Assembly: GCA_020344415.1 (NCBI GenBank)
Contig: CP070825.1
Location: forward strand, 2,328,015 to 2,392,014
Length of the DNA: 64,000 nt
Origin: Candidatus Aminicenantota bacterium
Lineage (GTDB): Bacteria; Acidobacteriota; Aminicenantia; Aminicenantales; Aminicenantaceae
Direction of reading: 5' to 3'
The notes under the pieces were generated by a model. It worked only from the letters and a program-made list of their open reading frames with translations. It did not search any database and had not been told where the DNA came from. Both the position numbers and the translations under genes were made by a program. How positions within the stretch are numbered: the stretch's first letter is position 1; each line of letters begins with the position of its first letter. This document shows, piece after piece, positions 25,541 to 33,617 of the stretch.

Positions 25541-27121
25541 ATGGCTTATACAAAACTCAACAGAAGTGCCGCGACCTTGACCAAAAACAGAACCGAAGGT
25601 TCTATCAGTCCCTTTAGCGGTATGTGCGTAACTTGTGTCGATGGCTGTATCGGTATGTGCGAGATAGGAAAATCCGCCTATCGGGGACACGAAGTTCTTT
25701 ACCCTCAGCCTTTTGGTATCGTTACTGCTGCCTCTGAAAAAGACTATCCGGTCGACCTTTCGCATTTCAGCATAATGGGAACAGCGGTCGGTGCCCAGGG
25801 AGTTGAAGCTGACTCTGATAAAGCCACTTTCCCCAAGGTCACGATCGAAACCGCTGTAGGACATGACAAAGGAATCAAACTCAAAGTTCCCTTTGTCCTC
25901 GCAGGCATGGGTTCTACAAATGTAGCCAAACAGAATTGGGAAGGATTGGCTATAGGAACAGCCATTTCTGGAGTAATTCTCACCATTGGAGAAAATGTCT
26001 GTGCAATGGACGACGAATCCGAGATAAAGAATGGAAGAATCATCCGTTCTCCAGATATGGAGACCCGTGTGAAACTCTTTCAAGACTGGCAAGAAGACAG
26101 ATACGGAACCGTCGCTGTTCAGGCAAACGTAGAAGATACTCGGTTGGGCGTCCAGGAATATGTAATCGAAAAGTTAGGTGTGGAGGCTGTTGAGCTAAAA
26201 TGGGGTCAGGGAGCAAAAGACATCGGGGGCGAGGTCAAAATAAAGAATCTGAAGAAAGCTCAGGGATTAAAGAAAAAAGGCTATATCGTCCTTCCTGATC
26301 CTGAGGATCCCAGTGTTATCGAAGCTTTTGAAAAAGGAAGTTTCAAGGAGTTTGAAAGACACTCAAGACTGGGAATGGTTGAGGAAGAAAGTTTCATGCA
26401 GAGAGTTGAAGAGCTAAGGAATGCCGGTGCAAAATATGTCTTCCTAAAAACCGGAGCTTACAGGCCGGCAGATTTGGCCCGTGCCGTCAAATATGCTTCA
26501 AAAGCAAAACTCGATCTCTTGACAGTTGACGGAGCCGGCGGCGGAACAGGAATGAGCCCCTGGAGGATGATGAATGAATGGGGAGTTCCGAGCGTAGAGA
26601 TATGGTCCCTATTGTACAACTATCTCCGCCAGATTGATGAACAAGGAGAATTCATTCCCGACGTTGTAGCTGCTGGAGGAATCACCTTCGAAGACCAGAT
26701 TTATAAGGCATTGGCACTTGGAGCACCTTATTTTAAAGCAGTAGGCATGGCCCGAGGCCCCATGGCGGCAACGATGGTAGGAAAAACCATAGGCAAGAGA
26801 ATAACGGAAGACCAGATTCCTGTCTATATTGAACGCTTCGGTAATAAGGCTGAGGAGATTTTTGTCACTGCTCCAGAACTTAAGGAAAAATACAAAGATA
26901 GATTTAAAGAAATCCCCACAGGCGCCATCGGTCTTTTTACTTATTTTGAAAGACTCAGCCAAGGCCTGCGACAGCTCATGGCAGGCAACAGAAAGTTCAC
27001 TCTTGATTTTATCAGTCGAGATGATATTGCAGCCTTGACAAAGGACGCAGCCAATATAAGTGGTATTCCGTACGTAACAGAAATAGACAAGGAAGAAGTA
27101 GATAAGATCTTAAAGAGCTAA
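25541..27121 (+). CDS. FMN-binding glutamate-synthase-like protein with N-terminal Cys cluster
   Basis: 526 residues homologous to the FMN/alpha-subunit synthase domain of glutamate synthase, with LTVDGAGGGTGMSPWRM and VAAGGI as flavin-binding segments. The amidotransferase domain of GltB is absent. The N-terminus holds CVTCVDGCIGMC (about 28-39), a CxxCxxxCxxxC motif suited to a 4Fe-4S cluster. A strong AAGGAGG precedes the ATG. It lies 66 bp after the HoxU-like gene and before a clear terminator, so it is the last gene of the operon. It may take electrons from the NuoF-GltD complex; whether it makes glutamate is unproven. Confidence 0.85.
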   Translation: MAYTKLNRSAATLTKNRTEGSISPFSGMCVTCVDGCIGMCEIGKSAYRGHEVLYPQPFGIVTAASEKDYPVDLSHFSIMGTAVGAQGVEADSDKATFPKVTIETAVGHDKGIKLKVPFVLAGMGSTNVAKQNWEGLAIGTAISGVILTIGENVCAMDDESEIKNGRIIRSPDMETRVKLFQDWQEDRYGTVAVQANVEDTRLGVQEYVIEKLGVEAVELKWGQGAKDIGGEVKIKNLKKAQGLKKKGYIVLPDPEDPSVIEAFEKGSFKEFERHSRLGMVEEESFMQRVEELRNAGAKYVFLKTGAYRPADLARAVKYASKAKLDLLTVDGAGGGTGMSPWRMMNEWGVPSVEIWSLLYNYLRQIDEQGEFIPDVVAAGGITFEDQIYKALALGAPYFKAVGMARGPMAATMVGKTIGKRITEDQIPVYIERFGNKAEEIFVTAPELKEKYKDRFKEIPTGAIGLFTYFERLSQGLRQLMAGNRKFTLDFISRDDIAALTKDAANISGIPYVTEIDKEEVDKILKS

Positions 27122-27123
27122 TT

Positions 27124-27170
27124 AAAGGGGATAGGCAACTTTTAATTAAAAAGTAGCCTGCCTCCCCTTT
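27124..27170. repeat. Compact hairpin copy of the AAGTAGCCTG...CCCC repeat
   Basis: AAAGGGGATAGGCAACTTTT faces AAAAAGTAGCCTGCCTCCCC with a few bases between, an imperfect palindrome. It has the same arms as at 41769-41866 and 4750-4772. It lies in the 3' untranslated region right after the operon's stop codon, just before the terminator. Confidence 0.6.
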
Positions 27171-27179
27171 TACCCAAAG

Positions 27180-27210
27180 GGCTCCATCATCTGTGATGGA
27201 GCCTTTTTTT
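27180..27210 (+). terminator. Rho-independent terminator of the redox operon
   Basis: Perfect 10-bp stem GGCTCCATCA / TGATGGAGCC with a TCTG loop, followed by seven Ts. Confidence 0.9.
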
Positions 27211-27236
27211 ATCACCTTCCCTTCTACTCTCTGTAT

Positions 27237-27424
27237 AAGCATTTTTATTTCCATGACGAAAAATAAACTAATCTTATCATAAAGGTTTTTGGGAATGAGT
27301 GAAGTGACCTTTGAAGATTTAGCCTTCCTGAGTTGCTCTTTGAAGGAATGGCGTGAAAAATCTGAACGGGAGCGAGGGCATTCCCAAATACCCTTATTAA
27401 GCCTTCACGGAAATAAAAATGCTT
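27237..27424 (+). repeat. Dispersed palindromic repeat, copy R2 (internally deleted)
   Basis: Outer ends AAGCATTTTTATTTCC / GGAAATAAAAATGCTT are a perfect 16-bp inverted pair; inner arms TTTGGGAATG / CATTCCCAAA also pair. It has the family blocks GAAGATTTAGCCTTCC and GGAATGGCGT but lacks the central double hairpin: TTGCTCTTTG runs straight into AAGGAATGG. It lies between the terminator and the M50 protease gene. Confidence 0.85.
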
Positions 27425-27486
27425 ACATTTCTCACTCTGCTCTTTACGAGGCTTATCTGTTGTGCTATAAATAGCTCTGATAAACA

Positions 27487-28143
27487 ATGAGTATATTTTC
27501 AACAATAATCGTCCTATTTGTCCTGCTATTTGCCATAACCGTCCATGAAGCCGCTCATGGCTGGGCTGCTTTTAAGATGGGAGATCCAACTGCCTATCAT
27601 CTGGGAAGAGTCACCCTAAATCCTATAGCACACATCGACCCAATTGGAACCATTCTTGTCCCCCTAATGTTGGCAATTATGGGATTTCCATTCTTTGGCT
27701 GGGCTAAACCCGTGCCTGTCAATCCCCTCAACCTGAGAAATCCTCGACGAGATAATCTTTTAATCTCTGCAGCAGGTCCTATATCTAACCTGACTGTTGC
27801 ATTTATTGGTTTTTTCGGCATCATAATCCTAAAAACTTTAACTTCTGGCTTTCAGGAGGGAAGCTCTCAATCATTTGTTAATTTGGCCTCCGGAATATTT
27901 TTTATTCTTTATTATACTATCGTAATCAACGTGATATTAGCCACGTTCAATCTTATTCCAGTTCCCCCTCTTGATGGCAGTGGAGTTCTCCTGGGTCTCA
28001 TTTCCAATGAAGCAGCCCAGAAATATGAGCAGATTCGCCCCTATGGGTTTATCATCATCATACTAATGTGGATAACGGGCATTTTAAGGGCTATATTTGG
28101 TTTCATCCTGGGAATTGTTGATCTTTTCATTAGATTAGTCTAA
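27487..28143 (+). CDS. Site-2-type membrane metalloprotease, M50 family
   Basis: 218 residues with five or six membrane segments. The zinc motif HEAAH (H20, E21, H24) sits in the first helix and the third ligand in VPPLDGSGV (Asp about 163). The short form without PDZ is common and usually of unknown substrate; RseP-type proteases are larger. It directly precedes scpA-scpB with a 39-bp gap, a neighbourhood frequently seen for this short M50 group. Confidence 0.88.
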   Translation: MSIFSTIIVLFVLLFAITVHEAAHGWAAFKMGDPTAYHLGRVTLNPIAHIDPIGTILVPLMLAIMGFPFFGWAKPVPVNPLNLRNPRRDNLLISAAGPISNLTVAFIGFFGIIILKTLTSGFQEGSSQSFVNLASGIFFILYYTIVINVILATFNLIPVPPLDGSGVLLGLISNEAAQKYEQIRPYGFIIIILMWITGILRAIFGFILGIVDLFIRLV

Positions 28144-28182
28144 GAGAGCGAAAACAGAAATAGAAAGATATAATTCGACCCA

Positions 28183-28917
28183 ATGGACACCTCATCAGGC
28201 TATCAGGTAAAGTTAGAAGTATTTGAAGGCCCGTTGGATCTCCTCCTTTTTCTAATAAGAAAGAAAAAAATTGACATTCATGATATTCCTATAGCCACTA
28301 TAACCAGAGCTTATCTAGAATATCTCAATCATAAGGAAAGGATAAACCTGGACCGGGAAGCTGAATTTCTGCTTATGGCCTCGCTTCTCATTTATATTAA
28401 ATCTCAAATGCTTCTCCCCCGTGAAAGTGAATTAACAGAAGAAAAAGATCCGCGCCAGGTACTCATAGATCGGCTCCTGGACTATCAGAAAATAAAAGCA
28501 GCCTCTCTTCTTCTCAGAGAAAAAGAGGAGGTCGAACTTATGAGGTGGCACAGAACATATCGTCCTTCCATCTCCACAACCGAAGAAGTTGAGCTCATAG
28601 AAGTTTCCCTTTTTGACCTTGCTGAATCCTTTTTTACCCTTATGAAACAAAAAGAGAGGGAAAATATTCAAATTATCCAAGGAAAAGAGTATTCGGTAGA
28701 AGAAAAAATGAAGGAAATTCTCGCTATAATAAAAGAGGATTCCTTTCTCGATTTTCTTGATTACCTTAAAGAGCAGGAGACACTAGAAGAAGCTATCGTT
28801 TCTTTTTTCAGTCTATTAGAGCTTATCAGAGCCAGAATTGTCATTGCGATCCAGGAAAGCCTTTTTCATTCCATTAAAGTCTGGCTCCGAAAAACCCCTC
28901 ATTCGAAAGGCAGCTAA
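28183..28917 (+). CDS. scpA: Segregation and condensation protein A
   Basis: Kleisin subunit of the SMC-ScpAB condensin. The N-terminal signature is VFEGPLDLLLFLIRKKKIDIHDIPI, of which residues 12-20 are the diagnostic FEGPLDLLL. It is followed by MASLLIYIKSQMLLPRE. The C-terminal winged-helix part (VSFFSLLELIRARIVIA) binds the SMC head. 244 residues, normal. The stop shares one base with the scpB start codon, indicating coupled synthesis. Confidence 0.95.
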   Translation: MDTSSGYQVKLEVFEGPLDLLLFLIRKKKIDIHDIPIATITRAYLEYLNHKERINLDREAEFLLMASLLIYIKSQMLLPRESELTEEKDPRQVLIDRLLDYQKIKAASLLLREKEEVELMRWHRTYRPSISTTEEVELIEVSLFDLAESFFTLMKQKERENIQIIQGKEYSVEEKMKEILAIIKEDSFLDFLDYLKEQETLEEAIVSFFSLLELIRARIVIAIQESLFHSIKVWLRKTPHSKGS

Positions 28918-29456
28918 TGGAAAATCGCCTGAAAGAGCTCATCGAGTCTTTAATCTTTGCATCTTCAGAACCTTTGTCACTGGAAAGAATTAAAATTGTA
29001 CTCGAAGAATTTCCAGACGAAGAAATTGAACAAGCACTCCAAAAACTTATTGCAGGCTATGGGTCCGATGAGAGAGGGATAGAAATCACCGGGTCTGCAG
29101 GTAGTTACCTCTTCTCCACTAAACCAGACTTTGATCCTTGGATAAGGCAACTTCTTAGAATTGAACGAAAGAACAAGCTCTCATCCGCAGCGTTGGAAAC
29201 TCTATCTGCTATCGCCTACCATCAGCCTGTTACGCTAGCTGAAATCTCGGCTCTTAGGGGAGTAGATTCCACACACACCTTAAAAGTTCTCCTCCAAAGA
29301 AAGCTGATTAAGATCGTGGGAAGAAAAAAGAGTCCAGGGAGGCCGTTGATCTACAGGACTACAGATAAATTCTTGACCTATTTTGGTTTAAGCAACATTA
29401 AAGACCTACCCACTGAAGAGGAAATCTCAAAAATCCTAGAAGAGGAAAAACAATAA
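28917..29456 (+). CDS. scpB: Segregation and condensation protein B
   Basis: Dimeric winged-helix partner of ScpA. Signatures: LIESLIFASSEPLSLERI at the start and LETLSAIAYHQPVTLAEI followed by RGVDS in the second winged helix; GRKKSPGRPLIYRTTDKFL ends the domain. 179 residues, slightly short but complete. Lies directly behind scpA with a one-base overlap. Confidence 0.95.
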   Translation: MENRLKELIESLIFASSEPLSLERIKIVLEEFPDEEIEQALQKLIAGYGSDERGIEITGSAGSYLFSTKPDFDPWIRQLLRIERKNKLSSAALETLSAIAYHQPVTLAEISALRGVDSTHTLKVLLQRKLIKIVGRKKSPGRPLIYRTTDKFLTYFGLSNIKDLPTEEEISKILEEEKQ

Positions 29457-29530
29457 AAATAAAATGGGGACCGTTCTGTTTTTCTCACATTATTCAGATG
29501 TCTTGTATCGGTCTTTAGAGGAGATAGGTC

Positions 29531-31273
29531 TTGAACAATAGAAAAGTTGAATTCCTAAGAATCGCTCTCCTGGTTCTTTTTGCTTTTCTTTTCCTGATTT
29601 TTAGTTTCTCCTGTAGGCCAAAAGAAATAAAGATTGCAGAGCCTCCTTCAGACCGCCATCAACCCTTCAATTTTATCGGAAAGCGAGGAATGGTTGTCGC
29701 TGCTCATCCCTTAGCCGCTCAGGCGGGCTTGGAAATGCTGAAAAAAGGAGGTAATGCCATCGATGCAGCCATAGCAACCGCCTTTGCTCTTAATGTTAGT
29801 GAACCATTCGCTTCTGGAATCGGTGGGGGTGGATTTATGGTAATCTACCTTGCTTCAGAAAAAAGAGTCACTGTCATAAATTTCAGAGAAAGGGCTCCCT
29901 TGGAGGCCACCCCAGAAATGTTCATGGAAAAGGGAAAAACAAGGGAAGACTGGAGAAAGACTCATGGTCTCGCTGTCGCTGTCCCTGGCGCTCTGGCTGG
30001 GTGGAATTACGCGCTCAAAAAATATGGGACAAAAAAGCGGGCTGAAGTCATGGAGAAAGCGATTGAAATCGCCGAGAAGGGATTTGTTGTTAGCAAAACA
30101 TTCAGTGCTATCAACAAGGATGAATATGAAAAACTGGCCCAGAACGCCGGAGAGGAGTGCTGCTATTTAAACGAAGGTTTTCCCTTTGAACCAGGAGATA
30201 TATTCCAGAATAAGGATCTAGCCAAAACCCTCAAACTCATCGCAGCCAATGGCATCCATGAATTTTACAAAGGAGAAATTGCCCGAAAGATTGTAAAAGC
30301 AGTAAAAGAAAAAGAAGGAGTGATAACTCTCGAAGACTTAGAGGCATACGAGCCTGTCGAACAAGCTCCTCTGAACGGGACTTACAAGGATTATACAATT
30401 TTCACTAACGTCCCGCCTGGTTCTGGGGGGCTGCTCGTGATTCAACTTCTCAATATCCTCGAAAACTGGCCCATTAAGAAATGGGGCCACAACTCATCAG
30501 CTTACATTCATCATTTCTCAGAAGCTCTTCGGTTTGTCTTCGCTGATAGAGGGCGTTATCTTGGCGACCCTGACTTCATCTCGATCCCTATACCCGAGCT
30601 TACTTCAAAAGAACATGCCGCTCAAATTGTCTCTAAAATCAGGCCGGATCGTCCTCTTAACCTCTATCCCTATGGAAAATTCGATGAGCGTGAGGACCAG
30701 AAAGATAACACAACTCACCTCTGCGTTATTGATGAAGAAGGAAATATCGTCTCTCAAACCCAAACCATAAATCATTTCTTCGGTTCGGGAATTATTCCTG
30801 AAGGCACAGGATTTCTACTGAATAATCAAATGGATGATTTCTCTCGTAACCCTTCCTCGCTCAATGCCCCGAATTCTCGCAGACGTCCTCTCAGCTCTAT
30901 GGGGCCTCTCATCATGTTCAAAGGTGAAAAGCCGTTTCTTATTCTTGGATCTCCTGGGGGAACACGAATCTTCTCCTCATTAACCCAGATAATTATCAAT
31001 ATCGCTGAATTCAACATGTCCCTTGATGAAGCGATAGAGGCGCCTCGCTTTTTTACCTATTCTGTTCAAGGAAAACCTCGCAGTATCTCTCTCGAATCAC
31101 GTATTCCAGATACAATCATTAAAACCCTAGAGAAAATGGGGCATGATATGAGAATAAGACAAGATTACGATAAATATTTTGGCGGTGCCCAGGGAATATT
31201 AATCCTCCATGATAAAAAAATCATATACGGAGGAGCTGACTCCCGCAGAGATGGATTCGGAGCAGGATATTAA
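29531..31273 (+). CDS. ggt: Gamma-glutamyltransferase, lipoprotein
   Basis: Periplasmic Ntn hydrolase that removes or transfers gamma-glutamyl groups (glutathione, gamma-glutamyl peptides). Starts with TTG behind GAGGAGA. The signal peptide ends in a lipobox (SFSC, Cys about 28). Large-subunit motifs include GGNAIDAAIATAFALNV and GIGGGGFMV; the autocleavage/nucleophile Thr394 is in DNTTH, followed by LSSMGP and GSPGG for the oxyanion and glutamyl pocket. 580 residues, normal. Repeat R3 follows its stop codon. Confidence 0.93.
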   Translation: MNNRKVEFLRIALLVLFAFLFLIFSFSCRPKEIKIAEPPSDRHQPFNFIGKRGMVVAAHPLAAQAGLEMLKKGGNAIDAAIATAFALNVSEPFASGIGGGGFMVIYLASEKRVTVINFRERAPLEATPEMFMEKGKTREDWRKTHGLAVAVPGALAGWNYALKKYGTKKRAEVMEKAIEIAEKGFVVSKTFSAINKDEYEKLAQNAGEECCYLNEGFPFEPGDIFQNKDLAKTLKLIAANGIHEFYKGEIARKIVKAVKEKEGVITLEDLEAYEPVEQAPLNGTYKDYTIFTNVPPGSGGLLVIQLLNILENWPIKKWGHNSSAYIHHFSEALRFVFADRGRYLGDPDFISIPIPELTSKEHAAQIVSKIRPDRPLNLYPYGKFDEREDQKDNTTHLCVIDEEGNIVSQTQTINHFFGSGIIPEGTGFLLNNQMDDFSRNPSSLNAPNSRRRPLSSMGPLIMFKGEKPFLILGSPGGTRIFSSLTQIIINIAEFNMSLDEAIEAPRFFTYSVQGKPRSISLESRIPDTIIKTLEKMGHDMRIRQDYDKYFGGAQGILILHDKKIIYGGADSRRDGFGAGY

Positions 31274-31285
31274 TTTAATGGATTC

Positions 31286-31547
31286 TCTTCTATTTTTTGT
31301 AAGTCATAATCAGAAAATATACGGGGGAATGGCATCGCTCCCGTTCAGATTTTTAACGCCATTCCGTCATCGCTCTTTTCGGCACCTGCGTAACTCGCTA
31401 CGCTCAGACATACTCGGTGTCCGGCTCCGCCGGATTCCCTCAAAGCGCGCCTCAGGAAGGCTAAATCTTCAAAGGTCGCTTCACCCATCCCCCCGTGTAT
31501 TCTCTCTTAATGTCTCAAAATATGTCTCGCCTGCACAAAATAGAAGA
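31286..31547 (-). repeat. Dispersed palindromic repeat, copy R3 (reverse orientation)
   Basis: Nested inverted ends: TCTTCTATTTT (31286) with AAAATAGAAGA (31537), and AGAAAATATACGGGGG with CCCCCGTGTATTCTCT (31312-31505). Read on the minus strand it holds GAAGATTTAGCCTTCC, hairpin TCCGGC-GGA-GCCGGA, a GCGTAGCGAGTTACGC hairpin and GGAATGGCGT. Fills the gap between ggt and the DUF6305 gene. Confidence 0.85.
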
Positions 31548-31579
31548 TAATCATTAAAATGAAATATGAGGGCAGAAAA

Positions 31580-32143
31580 ATGAAAAAATCTTCAATCACG
31601 TTTTTGATTTCATTATTTCTTTTTACTTTTGCGGCCTTCTCCAAACAAGAAAAAAAAGTGTCTTCATCCCTGTTCGAGCAGCCACTCCTTATCACTTCTG
31701 CCGGCCAGAGCGCTGAGGTCCAGCTGGCTTCGGTATTGGCCAAAAGAGCAGGTCTCGAATCCACGCTATCTAAACTTGCTGGCCCTGCGGATTTGGAGAA
31801 CATAAAGACTCTTGTACTGGTCTTAGGAGTAAGCATGAAAGGATTGGGAGCAGCAGGACTGGATTTAGACAAAGAAAAAGAAAGAATAACGACCATGATT
31901 AAAGAAGCAGAGAAGAAAAAAATTCCAATCCTTTTCCTTCATCTTGGAGGTGAAGCAAGAAGAGGCCAGCTTTCAGACGAATTAATAACCTCGTTTCTAT
32001 CTTACGGCAGAATGGTCATCGTTGTAAAATCCGGCAATAAGGACAAACTGTTCAATCAGATTTGCAAGGAGAATAACATTCCTCTTATCGAAGTTGAAAG
32101 GACAGTAGAAGCTTTAGCTCCTTTCAAAGAGGCATTCAAATAA
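31580..32143 (+). CDS. Exported DUF6305-type protein
   Basis: About 187 residues with a signal peptide (SSITFLISLFLFTFAAFS) and an alpha/beta mature part (LLITSAGQSAEVQLASVLAKRAG; LVLVLGVSMKGLGAAG; IPILFLHLGGEARRGQ). I recognise the pattern as the DUF6305 group found next to TRAP-like permeases; function unknown. The frame is open from 31559, but the ATG at 31580 has GAGGG seven bases upstream and gives a better signal peptide. It precedes a TRAP permease by 50 bp and may be a binding or accessory subunit. Confidence 0.72.
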   Translation: MKKSSITFLISLFLFTFAAFSKQEKKVSSSLFEQPLLITSAGQSAEVQLASVLAKRAGLESTLSKLAGPADLENIKTLVLVLGVSMKGLGAAGLDLDKEKERITTMIKEAEKKKIPILFLHLGGEARRGQLSDELITSFLSYGRMVIVVKSGNKDKLFNQICKENNIPLIEVERTVEALAPFKEAFK

Positions 32144-32193
32144 AAACTTCTTCTCTAATCTGATATATTCATTCTGATTTAGAGTTTTGAAAA

Positions 32194-33462
32194 ATGTCAG
32201 AGGCTATAATTTTCTTATCTATGATCGCCATCTTTGCGCTGCTTGCCATGGCTCTGAAACTCCCTATCGGTGTTTCCCTCGCATTCTCTGCCCTTAGCGG
32301 TTCTCTCATCGCTGGCAAAGGCATAAGTCTTCGGCATCTCGTTGAAGGAAGCTTCGGCTATTTCGATACGATTCTTATCATCGCTACAGCCATGATATTC
32401 ATGAAGAGCCTCGAAGCCTCAGGCATTCTAGACACTATCACAGCTCTCTTGCTCAAAACTTTTTACCGACGAAAACTCTCACTCCTTCTCACAGCCATGG
32501 TCTTGGTCATGTTCCCAGGGATGGTTACAGGCTCATCCACCACAGCGGTTCTAAGCACAGGAGCTCTGGTTGCTCCGGTGTTGATGAAACTGGGTCTGCC
32601 CAAAGTAAAGACAGCTGCCTTGATTGCTATGGGTGGCATTCTGGGCATGATCGCTCCTCCCGTGAACATCCTGGTCATGATCATGGGAGGAGGAGTGGAT
32701 ATGCCTTATGTAGGGCTCACCGTTCCCCTTCTCATAATCGTTGTTCCACTCGCTGTCATCATATCACTCTGGCTGGGATTCAAAGATATCAAGATCGTTG
32801 AATACGATGAGATGCGTTTGATTCTTCCAAAATCCTATTCTGAAAAATATGGCTTTCGCATCTATCTCCCCTTGATCGTAGTCTTATTCTTAATGCTTGG
32901 CCAAAGCATCTTGCCTGGACTCATCCCTGATTTGGGGATTCCTGCCATTTTTCTTGCAGGTAGTTTGGTAGCTCCTTTTTGCGGCAAGCCTTTTAACTTC
33001 TTCAAAATCACTCAAAAGGCAACTGAAGAAGCCATGCCCATACTCTGCATCCTTGCTGGCGTCGGAATGTTCATTCAGATCATGACTTTAACAGGAGCAA
33101 GAGGATGGGTAGTTATTTCCTTTCTATCTTTGCCTGCTCTCCTCCTCTATCTTGGGATTGCCACGAGCATGCCCTTGTTTGGAGCTGTCTCTGCTTTTGG
33201 CTCTGCCTCAATCTTAGGCGTGCCCTTTATATTAGCACTCATCAACAAGAACGCTATCTTGACTTCTGCTGCCTTATCAGCAGTGGCTGGTTTAGGAGAT
33301 TTAATGCCGCCGACAGCTTTAGCTGGCATTTTTGCGGCGCAAGTTGTTGGTGAATCTAATTATTTCAAGGTTCTTCGTTATTGTCTCGTTCCTGCTCTCT
33401 TTGAGCTTGCCATGGGGATAGGTGTCTTACTCGCCGCTCCCCTATTAGATAAAATTATTTAG
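32194..33462 (+). CDS. TRAP transporter large permease (DctM-like)
   Basis: 422 residues, about 11-12 hydrophobic segments, with the DctM-type motifs FPGMVTGSSTTAVLSTGALVAP written here only in part (GSSTTAVLSTG, about 111-121), MGGILGMIAPPVN and GLGDLMPPTALAG in the second half. Cation-coupled importer of small acids or amino acid derivatives. No DctP binding protein is adjacent; the DUF6305 protein upstream and the 47-residue membrane protein downstream take the places of the other subunits. Confidence 0.82.
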   Translation: MSEAIIFLSMIAIFALLAMALKLPIGVSLAFSALSGSLIAGKGISLRHLVEGSFGYFDTILIIATAMIFMKSLEASGILDTITALLLKTFYRRKLSLLLTAMVLVMFPGMVTGSSTTAVLSTGALVAPVLMKLGLPKVKTAALIAMGGILGMIAPPVNILVMIMGGGVDMPYVGLTVPLLIIVVPLAVIISLWLGFKDIKIVEYDEMRLILPKSYSEKYGFRIYLPLIVVLFLMLGQSILPGLIPDLGIPAIFLAGSLVAPFCGKPFNFFKITQKATEEAMPILCILAGVGMFIQIMTLTGARGWVVISFLSLPALLLYLGIATSMPLFGAVSAFGSASILGVPFILALINKNAILTSAALSAVAGLGDLMPPTALAGIFAAQVVGESNYFKVLRYCLVPALFELAMGIGVLLAAPLLDKII

Positions 33463-33470
33463 AGGTAAGT

Positions 33471-33614
33471 ATGCAAATTCTTTACCATCTTATTGTCCTT
33501 TATTTGACTATAAACTTTATCTGGTATCTGCTTCGCGAGAAAAAGTTCTGGTATCAGTTCAGCGTAGCTGTGGTTCTTGTTATGTTTCTCCTTCGCCTTC
33601 TTTTGATTAAATAA
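33471..33614 (+). CDS. 47-residue membrane protein, possible small TRAP subunit
   Basis: ATG behind AGAGGT, 8 bases after the permease stop, and 3 bases before the next start. Two hydrophobic segments (ILYHLIVLYLTINFIWYLL and FSVAVVLVMFLLRLLLI) flank a REKKF loop. The tight packing between two coding genes and the ribosome binding site support a real gene. Far shorter than a normal DctQ subunit, so the TRAP link is only positional. Confidence 0.6.
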   Translation: MQILYHLIVLYLTINFIWYLLREKKFWYQFSVAVVLVMFLLRLLLIK

Positions 33615-33617
33615 GCT

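Noticed and set aside
27195..27486. An insertion sequence between the redox operon and the M50 protease
   Set aside because: No transposase frame; the stretch is explained by a terminator and repeat R2.
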